Positions 1 to 11,589 are shown, counted from the first letter of the stretch. The stretch is 64,000 nucleotides of DNA from Megalonaias nervosa (GCA_016617855.1 JAECUM010000796.1:1-64000); one strand, 5' to 3'. Program-made: numbers and translations. The notes: generated by a model from the sequence alone, not told the origin.

Positions 1-1200
1 CACAGTCTTGCACTCATATTTATAGACTCCTATTCACGTCACATGACCTTAGTCAGCCAATCAATGTTTGTCCTTCTCCGGGCTCGCCATGGCGGTAACC
101 AAGTCAACTGTTCAAATGGCATGGAAAAATCCCTCTGAACACAAAATTTAGACGGAATTAAGTTGTCCTCTCAATGTCCGTGGTGTGCGTTTTTACTTTT
201 AACCTTATTTTGTATATTCATACCTGCAATTACGTAGAACTGAACGAAACGGACAAGTGAATTTCGGTGCTTATCGAGGGAGAGTACAAACTACTGGTGA
301 TGCAATGAGTCGTATCCCTATCAAGTGCATACTATTTGCACATTAAAGTAAAATAACAAGTTCTACATAACCAAGAACTTACAATAATGAACAGTAACAT
401 TAGTTCTAACTTATTGTTCAACAAAAGTCTGACAAGAAAAATGTGATTCTTCGGCCGGGCACATTGATTCCATCACTAGCCTGCATCTCCGCTGTTCCAG
501 TAACAAAACTCACAGGATGGTTGAAGTCACTAATTTATGGACTAACATGATGTTTCTGGCTTTGATATTCCAAAATCATGGAAAGTAAAAATTCATTTCC
601 TAAACTATTCGTGTGAAATTCCAGCACGACACACGCATGGTCGAACATGGAATTGAATAGGGCACAATAACATGCGAACTTCTTTCCACTTAATGTTGAT
701 GTCCCAGGGCTTGTGGCACTGTTTTTGTCTTTTAGATGAATTTCTTGACGAATTCATTAATACTCGTGACGAGAGCGTGACATTACGAGGACCAGAGCAA
801 GGTTTTATACCTACATTTAGTATAAAATACAGAGTACACATTTATTAGAGATGCAGACGGCGATCTAAACAATGGTGGGTGGGTGGCATATGTTCAGGAA
901 TGGAAGAAGTAAGTCACACATGGCAGATGTTTTCAGTGACAGATAAAAATCACATGATCAAATATGCCAAAGTCTCGTAGGTCAAACATCATCTCACCTC
1001 TCAACGTTTATCATCAAATAATCTTCATACATTAATTGGACAATGTTTATGCATGCAAAATTCCATTCACAATACCGTTAAGGTATTACAACATAGTGAA
1101 CTGCATCATGTTTTCGGACGTTGTTTCATGTTTTTACATTATCATTATTAGCATTATTATTGGAAAAGGAATGTAGTTCTCAATAGTGCCTAGTATTTTG
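1..1200. other. AT-rich non-coding stretch with a possible promoter-like left edge
   Basis: No supportable gene. Near positions 36-65 there is a CRE-like CACGTCA, a TCACATGACC E-box-like site and a CCAAT motif. A palindromic GCCATGGC with good start context follows near 87-94, but the reading frames from it are only 9 (minus) and about 20 (plus) codons long. This could be a promoter or first-exon edge cut by the window, or chance. Confidence 0.2.
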
Positions 1201-1216
1201 GTTTGTTGAGTTAGGT

Positions 1217-1218
<2 letters not shown>

Positions 1219-1288
<70 letters not shown>
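1219..1288. repeat. (AT)n microsatellite
   Basis: About 35 uninterrupted AT dinucleotides. The minus-strand ORF over it, with an alternating Tyr-Ile run, is a low-complexity artefact. Confidence 0.95.
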
Positions 1289-1291
<3 letters not shown>

Positions 1292-1309
1292 CGCAAGTCC
1301 AAAGAATAG

Positions 1310-2030
1310 ATTCTAAAATAAATTCTAGTCGTATTCCAAATAAATTCCAATACGGAATGTATTGTTATGCCTGTAGTATCGACTGTATTAATGTGCCATT
1401 GGCCTGGAACGTGGAAATATGCCACCAGTCTTCTGATGCATCATAGTAATATAATCAAGGACGTGCTTGTGTGAATTCACTATAATTCCAGATTAATGTT
1501 TCTGTCCGAGAATGTTATTGAGCACCTTATAATTCCAGTGAATAACAATTAAATAAATAAATCCACCCAAATCAAAACTGAATACAACAATAAGAATCAT
1601 TCTGCTTCAAATGTTAGGTCAGAATTAGTAACGTTTCAAATAAATAACATTATATAAAGAAACTGAGACACAATAACAGAACAAGGATGAGGGTCAAAAG
1701 TTCATTTCTAGTATATTCTAGGTTGTCAAGAAGATTAGGTCTATTTCTAAAATTAAAATAAAGAATATCTCAAACATCTGGTACACCAGATTTTTCCATG
1801 GCGGAATGCCAATGTCCCAGGCTCGGAGTAAGATAAACAAATTTGCCTCCATTGACAATGAACTTAATATTTAATCTATACTCACAGTGCAATATTAGCC
1901 TTGTATTATGTTGTTTAAAAGAAATCAATGTCCCTAGTCAGATACACCGTGAACTTGATTTTCGACTTAATTACAAAATACAGTTATCGATAACATATAA
2001 TCAAGAGAAAAAACCTAACAAACAATATAA
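1310..2030 (+). repeat. Dispersed repeat family D, copy 1
   Basis: This stretch aligns by eye to 19060-20065 in the same orientation. Shared blocks include 'gaacaaggatgagggtc' / 'gaaccaggatgagggtc', the 'ggtacaccag' block, and the 'tttgcctcca' / 'tttacctcca' block. Copy 2 carries a SINE that copy 1 lacks. There is no coding capacity. It may be a non-autonomous element or an old duplication. Confidence 0.6.
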
Positions 2031-2229
2031 AAATGACTAGTATTTTCTGAGGAATATTCTTAAAGAGGATTCCAATTGATTTGCATTAAAATAGACACGA
2101 TGGCATTAAAAAGAAACTGGATACATATACTTATTTTGGCTATTGCTAAGAGGAGAAAAATAGTACTAATTCAGTCAATAGAATTTGAACATGATTTTTG
2201 GACTCGAATTTGTTAAAAAGATTTGAGGA

Positions 2230-2964
2230 ACAATTTTGTAAGGATGTTTAACTCAAGTGGTTAAAACAACGATAAGTTCCATTCGCAAGTATCTTTCAGC
2301 TGATGCCACTAAAACAATTGTGTGTTCCTTAGTACTTTCAAGACTGGACTATTGTAACTCAATTCTGTCTGGTTTGTCTCAATATCTACTCCAGAAACTT
2401 CCAAAAGTTCAAAACACAGCTTCTCTGATCATCCTTAGAGTACCACGATCAGAGCACGCCTCCCCATGCTTTGTACCCTACACTGGCTATCCATTCGATC
2501 CAGAATTAAACACAAAATTTGTTCTCTGTGCTACGTTTCACTGACGGGCTCCAGTCCAGCATACCTATCTGACCTCACCCATGTGTACACACCAGCAAGA
2601 TACTTACGCTCCTCTTCTGACACTCGTATTCTCATTATTCCCATTATGAAAATGAAATCATATGGACAACGTTCTTTTGCATACCAGGTCCCAGCAACGT
2701 GGAACGAATTGCCCATTGAACTTAGACACAAAGACACAGTGCGCTCTTAAAATTCACTTTTTTTCAACTGCAAGAACAGACTTAAAGACCTAATAGTGTT
2801 TCCTTACCTTATTTACAGCATGTTTTCTGTTTTCTAATTTCGTGGTGTTTGTTTTAATTTTTTTAATCATATCATTATATATATATATATATATATGTTT
2901 TTTAAGTGTTGTCAAATGTTTTAAAGCGCTTAGAGCTTCTAAAGATTAGGCGCTATTCAAAGTC

Positions 2965-2996
<32 letters not shown>

Positions 2997-2997
2997 A
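2230..2997 (+). mobile_element. LINE 3' end (CR1/L2-like): reverse-transcriptase C-terminus, 3'UTR and (TTA)n tail
   Basis: Two overlapping frames (2257-2544 and 2466-2750) read as the C-terminal third of a non-LTR retrotransposon reverse transcriptase. Visible segments are SRLDYCNSILSGL, KVQNTAS, LHWLSIRSRIKHK, SPAYLSDL and SFAYQVPATWNELP, all typical of the thumb and post-thumb region of Jockey/CR1/L2-type enzymes. A frameshift near 2466 joins the two. The 3'UTR has an internal (AT)n near 2874-2895 and ends in a GCGCTTAGAGC...GGCGCTAT hairpin followed by (TTA)n at about 2969-2996, the usual CR1/L2-style 3' terminus. This is a 5'-truncated dead insertion. The clade assignment rests on the tail type and is moderate. 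Confidence 0.85.
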
Positions 2998-3129
2998 AGT
3001 AAAAAAAAGCCTGAATCATGATAGTCGAGTTAGAAATTACAGCATTTTCTTTAAACTTCTGTACAAATGCAATTGGGGATTTCACGTACAACAATGCAAC
3101 CAGTAATTTGTTAGCTTTAATTCTTCCTC

Positions 3130-3132
<3 letters not shown>

Positions 3133-3211
<79 letters not shown>
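3133..3211. repeat. (TA)n microsatellite
   Basis: A near-perfect TA run immediately left of the fold-back element. Confidence 0.95.
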
Positions 3212-3212
<1 letters not shown>

Positions 3213-3437
3213 GTAATAAACTTACGACGAACAGTGCAAAACTAGTATCTAACTAACTTGAGCGCTTTCGACTCTTAATGAGCCATGTAGAGTTTTGCAA
3301 AGACAACGGTTTTTGTGTTTTATTTGTTTGTTTTGTCTATGTTTTGTATATGCCTTTGAAAAAGACTCATTAAGAGTCGAAAGCGCTCAGGCTAGTTAGA
3401 TACTAGTTTTGCACTGTTCGTCGTCAGTTTATTGCAT
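3213..3437. mobile_element. Fold-back / MITE-like element with ~73-bp terminal inverted repeats
   Basis: The left arm at about 3213-3287 (starting tgtaataaac) is the reverse complement of about 3364-3437 (ending gtttattgca) with only a few mismatches, separated by a ~75-bp loop. The arms contain GCGCTTTCGACTCTTAATGAG on one side and its complement on the other. It lies between two long (TA)n tracts (3133-3211 and 3528-3617). No ORF. No convincing target duplication can be read because the left flank is TA repeat. It is either a MITE or fold-back transposon, or a long-hairpin RNA source. Confidence 0.65.
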
Positions 3438-3523
3438 TTATCTCAATCAATCCCTGACACACGTGATCCTTTGCTGGATCCAGTGCACTTGAAAGGGCTG
3501 TTATTCGCCATATGATTTGTATT

Positions 3524-3527
<4 letters not shown>

Positions 3528-3617
<90 letters not shown>
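3528..3617. repeat. (TA)n microsatellite
   Basis: About 45 TA dinucleotides. The long Tyr-Ile ORF over it is an artefact. Confidence 0.95.
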
Positions 3618-3620
<3 letters not shown>

Positions 3621-3875
3621 ATTTGGAATATATAAACAACACATAACAATTATATGACAGTCGATGTAGCTTTCTTTTTTTAAAAAAAATTAAATGTTAA
3701 AAATCAATCTTAAATCCGAAATCATTCAATCCTCTAGTGCTTTGTCATCCTCATCGTGGATGAAGGTATGTAACTAAAGAGCATCACTATGATGGTGTTG
3801 ATGCGACAGTAGACATCGATCATGATGTTAAAGATACCAAATCAGTACATCGAATAAAAATTGGATACGATGCTT

Positions 3876-4065
3876 ACTTCCTTTTGTGGATATGTGAGAA
3901 AGTTTGCCAGTAGCTTCTCGTGGGTCGGTGGTTCTTTCCGGGGATTTCCCGGTTTCTTCCTCCACCATTAATACTGGCCGCCATGTATAGCCTATAGTCT
4001 GCTGAAAAATGGCGTTAAGCCCTACAACAACAACAACAACAACAACAACAACTTCCTTTTGTAGA
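3876..4065 (+). mobile_element. SINE family A, 5'-truncated copy with 15-bp target-site duplication
   Basis: The body (3891-4050) matches the 3' two thirds of the full-length copies at 47345 and 57525 and ends 'ggcgttaagccctac' plus (AAC)n. It is flanked by acttccttttgtgga (3876-3890) and acttccttttgtaga (4051-4065), a 15-bp direct repeat with one mismatch. The truncated 5' end and long duplication indicate target-primed insertion by a LINE. Confidence 0.85.
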
Positions 4066-5180
4066 TTGATCTTACGTATATGGCGACATCTGGTGCGCAA
4101 GGAAAGTCGTCGATTGCGGGAAAGAAATCGTGAAATCTATTCGCACCAAGTGCTCGCAAGCAGAACTTAAGATAAGGTTTGTAGCAAGTGGTTCATTTTC
4201 CTGTAATGCATATTTAAGACACTATTTAGATCGATTTATATGATATAGAGATGTTCCCCATTTTATACGAAAATACAATATTACATTGATTGTAGAGGCA
4301 AAAAGGGCTCACGGCGGTCACAAAACCAAGTTACTTGTCTGTGTAGTACATCACTCTCACAACATACTGGAGAAAACTCTTGTTGCAGGCCACTGTTAAG
4401 AACGCATATGCATTATGGCTTGAAAATGGGATAGTTGTTTTCTTCTCTGCGCATGAATATATGAACTATATTGTTCGTATACCAGACTTTGTTGACAACG
4501 TATACGAATTTTGGCCACAAAATGGAACAATTGTTTCGTTGCTTGTTTTTTCTTCACTGCACACCAACACACAACGTATGAGTCCCACTCTATCTTTATT
4601 TTTTATTAAAGAGGTTTAACTATGTAATTTCACTTGACTAATGTCGGGTTATATTGTTTATTTTTAAAATAAAGGCGTGCTGATGTTATTTTATAACCAG
4701 CCTAATTTGGTCTATAAATGTGTCAGGTAATAATTTGATCATGCAAAATAAAACGTGTGAGGTAAAAATGTTTGCCAGTTTCATATATGAAGCTTCGACT
4801 GCCTGTTACACAGTTAAGGAGTTTATAACATGCTAGATTGGCGAAATTCACCGATTCTTTTGACTGATGAAAAGATTTTATCAAATCTTTAAGCTGAAGT
4901 AATGTTGGTACTCGAAGAATAATGCCGAAATACAAATCTGATTTAAACAACCGGAAAACTTTCTCCTATTTACAAAACGTATGATAGACATCACAGCACG
5001 GACATAAAATAAAAGGTAAACTTTACAGGATTCTGTAAGTCCTGGCACAACAATGTTGTAATGGATTTGACATATAGATGGAAAGTGGGTTTGATAGGAA
5101 ACGAGACACATATCTACACAACGAACGATCAACTGTGTTAATAAAAGAGCAAGTAAATTTTGACATGGGCAAGCCAATCC
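4066..5180. other. Non-coding, no feature recognised
   Basis: AT-rich sequence. Short ORFs on both strands (for example 4380-4619 plus and 4723-4950 minus) show no motif, no conserved composition and no splice-site context. Confidence 0.5.
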
Positions 5181-5184
5181 TCCC

Positions 5185-6829
5185 ATGCAAACATGTGAAG
5201 TAGACTCAGTCAATATACGAACCGAAAAGCTATCCCAATTGCTACCATGTTTCTATGCAACAATTGCTACTAAAGGCTACTCTAGTTGCCTAGATCGATC
5301 TACGATGGTACAGTATCTACAAAACAAAAACTTATTCGTACTAGAAGTAACAGGGATTGCAAGCGATTCCACCAATCATATTCTGGACAACCAAATCAGT
5401 GTCGGAAACAATTGACTATCTATTCTCCTGGAAGACGTCCAGTTGGATCCTCGAACCGAATACTATTTCGTGGAAAGTTCTACAACAAATATGCATGCCA
5501 TAAGGAATGTGCCGGTGTACAAGAAATGCTTGGAAACAATATAGCAAATTTATACAAACGTCCAGACGAATGATAAGGAGCAACATTTGCAAACTCGGAA
5601 AGGCAACAACGAGGGATTTGACGTATCGAGCTATCTCTATGGTTTGTAACCAGAAGAAGCAACCAGGGAAACTGCCTAAACGTTGTAGAACAGATTCTAT
5701 TTTGGATACAGACGACACAAAACCAATGGCAAGCACTAGCAGAATCTATTCATTGTAACCTGGTACTGCTATCGAAGGCCACTAAAACACTCTATTCAAT
5801 ATACTGGGGAAATAACTGAACCAGAAGACTTTGTGGAGTTTCGAAACAATAAACCGAAGACTGGAACACAAAACATTTCCTCTATGGATATCCTCGTTTG
5901 GCTTTGTAGGTTTCCAATCCACGCTGTTGTACTCGAAAAAAATCACAAAAGTGTGAATGCGAATCTGCGGTCATTTTAAAAAATCAGAGAGTGCGCCGGA
6001 ATGTATTTGGCCCAGATCAAAGGACCACACGCTACAAATTCCGATACAGATCGAGAGCCAAATGATGTATCAGCACCAAGATCTCTATCTGATACAACCT
6101 TTGATCGATGGCGTTGGAATCGGAAAGTAAGGAATGCAAACTGAAGTCTTCTACAATTTCCAATAGAAAAAACAACAACCACACAAACGATTTCCCTTGT
6201 ATCCACGCGAGGTCGTAAACGAATGCTGGAAAAAGAAGATCTTTTGCTACGAGAAAACAATTGGCGGGGCGAAGTAGCCCAACGACGAAGCAAAGCCGAT
6301 TGAGAGAGAACCGAATGGCACAACAACGAGCAGAAGCAGAAAGCATTCTTATACGGTTGCAAAACAAACACGCAACACCGCGAGAACGTCCGGAACGTAT
6401 GCAAAAACCACTAGAACAAGCCAATAGAGAATTTCGTGCAGCCAAACAGGCACGAAAACAACAAATGCCTTTTGTACCCGCACTTCCAGACACATTGGGA
6501 AATCCCAAGAACACCTATTGCTACACATCCGATACTCGGATGCTAGGATTGAGGAAACGTTCTTCATTTGCCATAGCAGCTATGCACCGTTGTTGTTTGT
6601 GGTATGTGGATTTGGAAATCAAAGCGCCCGGGGTTCACTTAGGGGTGCTTTTATTACCCCTATCGTGCTTAGCGATCCAACAATTGCAATAAGAAACAAA
6701 TATAACAATTACCCAAAAAAGATATACATCCGACGTCATCAACCAGCTCGTGAGGTATTTTTTTGCTATTTTTTAAATTTATTTATTTTTATTATGATTC
6801 TGATTCACATTCATGATTTATTCAGATAA
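5185..6829 (+). pseudogene. Unidentified broken coding remnant, probably transposon-derived
   Basis: Overlapping plus-strand frames (5185-5415, 5286-5573, 5507-5758, about 6000-6300, 6261-6692, 6518-6829) give unusually long open stretches with normal amino-acid composition where neighbouring DNA is stop-rich. One segment has YACHKECAGVQEML and a basic tail. The stretch near 6240-6460 is a strongly basic, Gln/Arg/Glu-rich helix (RLRENRMAQQRAEAESI, then REFRAAKQARKQQ) followed by a less charged segment. Basic repeats of this kind occur upstream of replication or polymerase domains in Helitrons and other large DNA elements, but no such domain follows, so no family is assigned. At least four frameshifts. 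It could be the outer part of the Polinton at 10-17 kb or an unrelated element. Confidence 0.35.
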
Positions 6830-6935
6830 TAATATTTATTCTGATTACGATATTCATTTTTATTCTGATTCTGGTTTATTTTATTTTTAATTCTGATTCT
6901 GATTCATTCATGATTTATTCAGATAATAATATATT
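6786..6935. repeat. ~96-bp direct duplication in T-rich DNA
   Basis: The block tcatgatttattcagataat occurs near 6811 and again near 6906, separated by ttctgatt-rich sequence. Confidence 0.7.
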
Positions 6936-7158
6936 TTTTTTTAAATGATTTAAATTCAACATGACGGTGATAGTAGTAATAGAAGACAAGGTTTTCTAGA
7001 TCAGAAACCCCTTTACCCCGACAAAACATATTTTGTCAGAATATATGAAAGTCATTATTTTGAGCTGACGAAATGTTAACGTAGAAGGGTTTTGGAGGGG
7101 GAAGGGGGTCTCTGAGCTAGAAACCTTATCTGAGCTAGAACCCTTTTTTCAATTACTA

Positions 7159-7536
7159 CTATATCCTCCTCTCTATCTGCCATACATCTTTATGATGAGG
7201 ATATCCGTTATGATCGTCATATACTGTCATATAAACCCTGATGTATGTTTTATCAATATGATAGTAAGCTTCTAACATATCTCGGTGGATGACGTGACCA
7301 AAAAGTGATTTGGTGGTCACCGAAATGTCAAGAAATATATCATACTGAGCAAACAGCTCCGGAAAAGAAAGTAAGAAAACTAGAAAAAGACTAGAAGTCA
7401 GTCTGAGTTTAGATAATTCCATCATATTGTGAAGATACTTGCCATAAACATATATGCAGATAGAATTGTTAATTCCTGAACATTGTCCGTGTTCTGCGGT
7501 GTATCTGTGGTTCTCTTTCAAATCAAAACAACACAA
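7159..7536 (-). CDS. Small ORF with N-terminal signal peptide, function unknown
   Basis: 125 codons from the first ATG. An internal Met-Met-Glu start about 37 codons in gives an ~88-residue product beginning with a basic n-region and a strongly hydrophobic core (SSLFLVFLLSFPELFAQ), which looks like a cleavable signal peptide with cleavage after Ala-Gln. The mature part is rich in Tyr, His and Asp (YYHIDKTYIRVYMTVYDD). No cysteine pattern or family is recognised. It could be a secreted single-exon protein, the first exon of a longer gene, or a chance ORF. No confident splice donor was found before the stop at 7159, and no recognisable exon follows downstream on the minus strand. Confidence 0.3.
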   Translation of the reverse strand: MCCFDLKENHRYTAEHGQCSGINNSICIYVYGKYLHNMMELSKLRLTSSLFLVFLLSFPELFAQYDIFLDISVTTKSLFGHVIHRDMLEAYYHIDKTYIRVYMTVYDDHNGYPHHKDVWQIERRI

Positions 7537-7539
7537 GCA

Positions 7540-8145
7540 TGATAAATCCCTTCAATGCAATGCTCAGAGATACTCAACAGAGATGGATTTAAGAAGTGAT
7601 TGTAAATATTATAAATGTCCGCATTTTTCTTAATTGTTTCACGCCATGGATTTTGAAACGATAAAAGTATGCAGTTTGAGAAACTTAAATGGACTTTTCG
7701 ACGGACTATCGAGAACCGGCTTCACAACAAAGATTGTTGTCTCTTTGCTGACGGTCTGTACATCTAGGAGAAAAAGAAAAGGAAAAATATAACGACTTAT
7801 TTTATATAACGTTTTAATGTACAGTTATTACGTAAATTATTCTTGTTAACTCGGTTCTTTGTAATTTTTCTCAAATCGACTATATTGTGCTATCTTAAAA
7901 ACATTGCTTCTTCATAGGATCATCTGTATTTTTTCTATAATTTTGTTTTATAGCAATTGAAACGTATTCTTTTTAAATGCTGTAGAATGAATACATCGGG
8001 GACTACATGATTGTTCAAATTTTGTTTTAAAAAAAATCCCGTTATTACCTTCTGACTAAGATTTAATTTACCGATGAGCAAAATCAGTTTGTGCATATAT
8101 ATCTTACCCAGTCAAATGGTTCTTTCTCAGAATTACTCTGTCCTC
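7540..8145. other. Non-coding, no feature recognised
   Basis: AT-rich, no extended ORF, repeat or RNA feature seen. Confidence 0.5.
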
Positions 8146-8228
8146 ACACCGCCATCGCCATGTTTAGCCAGCCTATCGTGTGCTGAAAAATGGCGTTAAG
8201 CCCTACAACAACAACACCGCCATCACCA
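8146..8228 (+). mobile_element. SINE family A, 53-bp 3' fragment with 15-bp target-site duplication
   Basis: Only the last 53 bp of the SINE (8161-8213, ending ggcgttaagccctacaacaa) are present. They sit between acaccgccatcgcca (8146-8160) and acaccgccatcacca (8214-8228). This is a complete, extremely 5'-truncated insertion and not an eroded longer copy. Confidence 0.85.
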
Positions 8229-9900
8229 AGAACTGGTCAAAATCAAGTACATTCAGTTTAAATACCTTAATGTTTTGTGGGCAGAGCCAGCTGTCGGAGA
8301 AGCTTTAAGGCCGAATGATTGACGGATTAAAGTGTGCAATAATTATATGTTTCATGGTGGCACTTTTGCGTTAACACTGTGAAGTTTAAGGCCGACTCCA
8401 AGTGCTATATCCCTGCGTAAATAAATTACGCCTGCATTATAACTTGTTATATATGTATAGATAATTTGTTTGACAGCCAAACATCATTTTGCAATGGTGC
8501 ATCGGCTATCTTCTAGCATCCTCTGTCCCTAAAATTTTCTTCAAGATGACTTCTTTTGTTTTATCAAAGGTGGTATCTTGTTTCCTTTTTGAGTTAAATT
8601 AAAATCAGTGCATATCCATATAAATTTATGCTGGGTATAACTAATTTTCCTGGTGTGAAAAATGTTACTTACAACTGGGGTTTTCAAGCTGAATTTCAAC
8701 CGAGGTCGTTGCTAAGCTTGGTGTGAGTAGTATTTTTAATTGGTTCTAAAAAAGTTAACAGAAGTAGTGTCATTATGGGAGGTTTAGATTTTTCGATTAT
8801 AACAGGTATTTTCATATAGATCAGGACCTTTTATCCCTTTGACTTCTGCTAATATTGGTAAAAAATAATCCAATTCACCTGCGCAACTCATGGATTGTAA
8901 TAAGTGTAAGTAATCAGTCATGATGATAGAAGGCGGTGACCCATATCAGTAAAAGATAAAACCTCTGTTTTTATAATACTATTATTATGATAATGATTTG
9001 CATTCTGAAGTTTTTAGTCAGACTTGTATTATTGATTGTGATTATACTACTCAAATTTATGTACTGCTACAGAAATAGGATTACTGATCGCCACTCTTTA
9101 GCAGAGAAGCATTTTGTATTAAAGAATTACAATGGTGTATAATGGTATATAATGGCAAAAATTTCACAGACAGATGCGTATAGTTTTTTGAAAACATTTA
9201 TGGAGATCTCTAATAGTGGCATCATTCTGCCAAATGATTAGAATGTACTAAATGTTACAGAAAAGATTAAATCACTGTTTAGTTTGAATGAATCATATAT
9301 ATTATCAAAGAGGCTAGAATTATTTTGGAACAGCAAAGAGTTGAGCTTGGTAAACATTTTGAGCCAAAAAAACCCCCCGAAAAGTTATTAATTCATATTG
9401 TCAAGAACAAATAAATGCGCTAACATTGAGTACAGATGAATGCAGCAATAACGATGATGATGACGAAGACACTGAGATATCAAGCAAATATTTTAGCTTA
9501 AGTAGTGAAGATCGCCTAGGGTAAACCAATTAGATATTTTTAGTATTAATATAATGATGGCATCCACATTCACTAATCTTCAGTATGTGTATGAAAAACG
9601 GAATACAACCAAGCAGATGGGGTGCAATGCAACTCTGGAAATAATTTTCAGAAGCTATTACTATAAGCAATGAAGCAAACATATTTGATGTTATTGGATA
9701 CAAACGTACAAAGTCTAGGCGTTTCGAGTTTGTGTAATACTTAGACGTGATAGGTCATTTGGGATAATTTGGGCTGACACAATTTTGGGAAGAAATTTTA
9801 TTCAGCTTTACAATTTTTTTTTTTATAATGCTAAAAGAATGAGCCTATTTATTGTAAAAGCCTGGTTTGCAATTTACAAATAACTGAAAAGCCAACATTT
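8229..9900. other. Non-coding, no confident feature
   Basis: AT-rich. A short Asp-rich stretch near 9450-9475 (ACGATGATGATGACGAAGAC) lies among multiple stops in every frame. No gene is supportable. Confidence 0.5.
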
Positions 9901-9986
9901 AAATTCGGTTAAATTTAAATGTATAATTTTAATATTGACCTCCATATCCATGTACTGCACGATGCAGAAACGGAGATACAGCAGCG

Positions 9987-10735
9987 ATGACTGGGAAAAG
10001 AATGGCATCGAATAGAAAAAAAAAAATCATACACTGGCGCGAGTGGAAAAATGAACCAATTAGATACCGCTCTGTGCATATAAAACGTTCAATGGCACTG
10101 GTCGCAATCACTGCAAAGGTGCATGTCTTGGAAAGTATGAATAATGTGGCAGAACATGCCATTATGAATATTGTAAATAATATTTGTACTCGTATCGACT
10201 TGGAATAGGTATTCGACCATGTCTTAAATGCGGCATTGGAGTCAAAATATATAATCAGCTTGGCCGGCCATGTGGATCTGTTTGCGAGTATTATTGCGTC
10301 GCTCGACGAAGATTTTCAAGTACACCCAACACTGTTGAGCAAACACTTGATGCTGTTGAAGAAACAGACACAGAAGTAAATGAGATAGTAGCTATGATTG
10401 AAGTGATTGCTGTTCCTGATCTTGGTAGAGAAACAAAATTAAAAAAGTTCTTAATAAACTTTTCAATTAGAGAACTATTTCTCTTATGTATAAGCATGCT
10501 GACTGTGATGCAATTAAGACAAATCGCGCAACAGCGTGGAATAGGAATGCCAGGCCCTATGCGTCAAACCGATATACTTGCATTATAACTACCTATTTGG
10601 TTGTGCAACCGGTTGTAACGGGCAATGATGAACACAATTGTCGTCGTATTGCACATGCCATTGCTACTGTTATAGTGTTCCTGATAATTTTATTCATGCA
10701 ACATGCAACAGCGACATAACCGCCGACGACATTTA
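9987..10735 (+). pseudogene. Polinton 1: upstream ORF(s), SAP/Rho-N-like segment
   Basis: Three overlapping frames (9987-10208, 10184-10588, 10486-10719) precede the ATPase in the same orientation. The middle one has an acidic region (EETDTEVNEIVAMIEVIAV) and then LRQIAQQRGI...MRQTDILAL. That spacing resembles a SAP or Rho-N helix-extension-helix nucleic-acid-binding motif, in which a basic 'KADL' would be expected where QTDI is seen. The last frame has a possible membrane helix (IATVIVFLIILFM). The position just upstream of the packaging ATPase suggests an element-encoded accessory protein. At least two frameshifts. The SAP reading is tentative. Confidence 0.4.
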
Positions 10736-10890
10736 AATCAGAACCGCGTTTCACAAACGTGAACTTCTTTGCTCTCACATCGAAGACATATTCCAGTGAG
10801 TGAGGCTTTACCTGAACTCGAGTTAAATTTCATGTGAGATCGCATACACTATGAAGACATGACTGTATTATACAACAATTAGATTATTCA

Positions 10891-11580
10891 ATGTCGAAAT
10901 TCACTATCATCGATTTCTCTGCACAAGCAGCACCTAAACCACTCAAGCATAGTTCCATATTTCCAAACTCAGTTCGTGCATTAATCATTGGTCCAGCTGG
11001 ATCAGGAACACCTCAGTTGCTACTGAATGTGATTTTGATTTCATTAGCGTGTGATCGGTTGTACGTGATTGCATGGTTGACTGATGATCAACAGTGTTAT
11101 GATGTTCTCAAGAATTTAAAGCGCTGAAAAGTAAAGCATCGTCCACGAGAAGCAAAGATTCTATTGATTTCGTTTCCACAATTGATGAAGTACTTACTAT
11201 TGATGACCTTGCTTCAAGTGAGAGTAATATTGTCGCGTGCAACGATGTGATACTTAAACACCAACTCAATCCCGCAAGAATGTTTTCACGAGATCGACAC
11301 AAAAATACCGATGTGATTTATTTGACACAACGATATTCACATGCTCAAAGTGGTTCGAGACAACTGTAACATGTTGATGATATTTCGTGGTATGAACGGG
11401 TATGGCCTTGAAAATATTCATTGGACTTAGTGTGCCGCCGATCTCTCGTGGGATGAATTTCGTGACATATTTGCTGAGGTCACTAAGTACCCATGCAGTT
11501 TCCTCAAATTGATATTTGACTGCTGGTCCCCAACAAAAATATCGTGCGGGTTCAGATGAAACAATTTAACAATCATAAAA
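10891..11580 (+). pseudogene. Polinton 1: A32-like (FtsK/HerA) DNA-packaging ATPase, broken
   Basis: The enzyme would pump element DNA into a capsid. The start ATG at 10891 opens an N-terminal strand and then FPNSVRALIIGPAGSG, the Walker A loop. The invariant Lys-Thr that should follow reads Thr-Pro (10990-11013), so nucleotide binding would be lost. The frame closes at 11125. The remaining domain continues in other frames: a degraded Walker B (SNIVACNDV), FSRDRHKNTDVIYLTQRYS near 11280-11345, which is the sensor region typical of Polinton ATPases, and then RDNCNMLMIFRG and SWDEFRDIF to about 11500. There are at least two frameshifts and two in-frame stops. Total length is about 220 codons, normal for the family. 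Confidence 0.85.
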
Positions 11581-11589
11581 TCATATGAA

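Noticed and set aside
3443..3649. ORF encoding a long Tyr-Ile repeat
   Set aside because: Pure translation of the (TA)n tract; same for 1180-1425.
5976..6567. Minus-strand ORFs of 72-160 codons
   Set aside because: Antisense of the basic plus-strand remnant; Cys/Ser/Phe-rich composition typical of antisense Lys/Arg/Glu-rich coding DNA.
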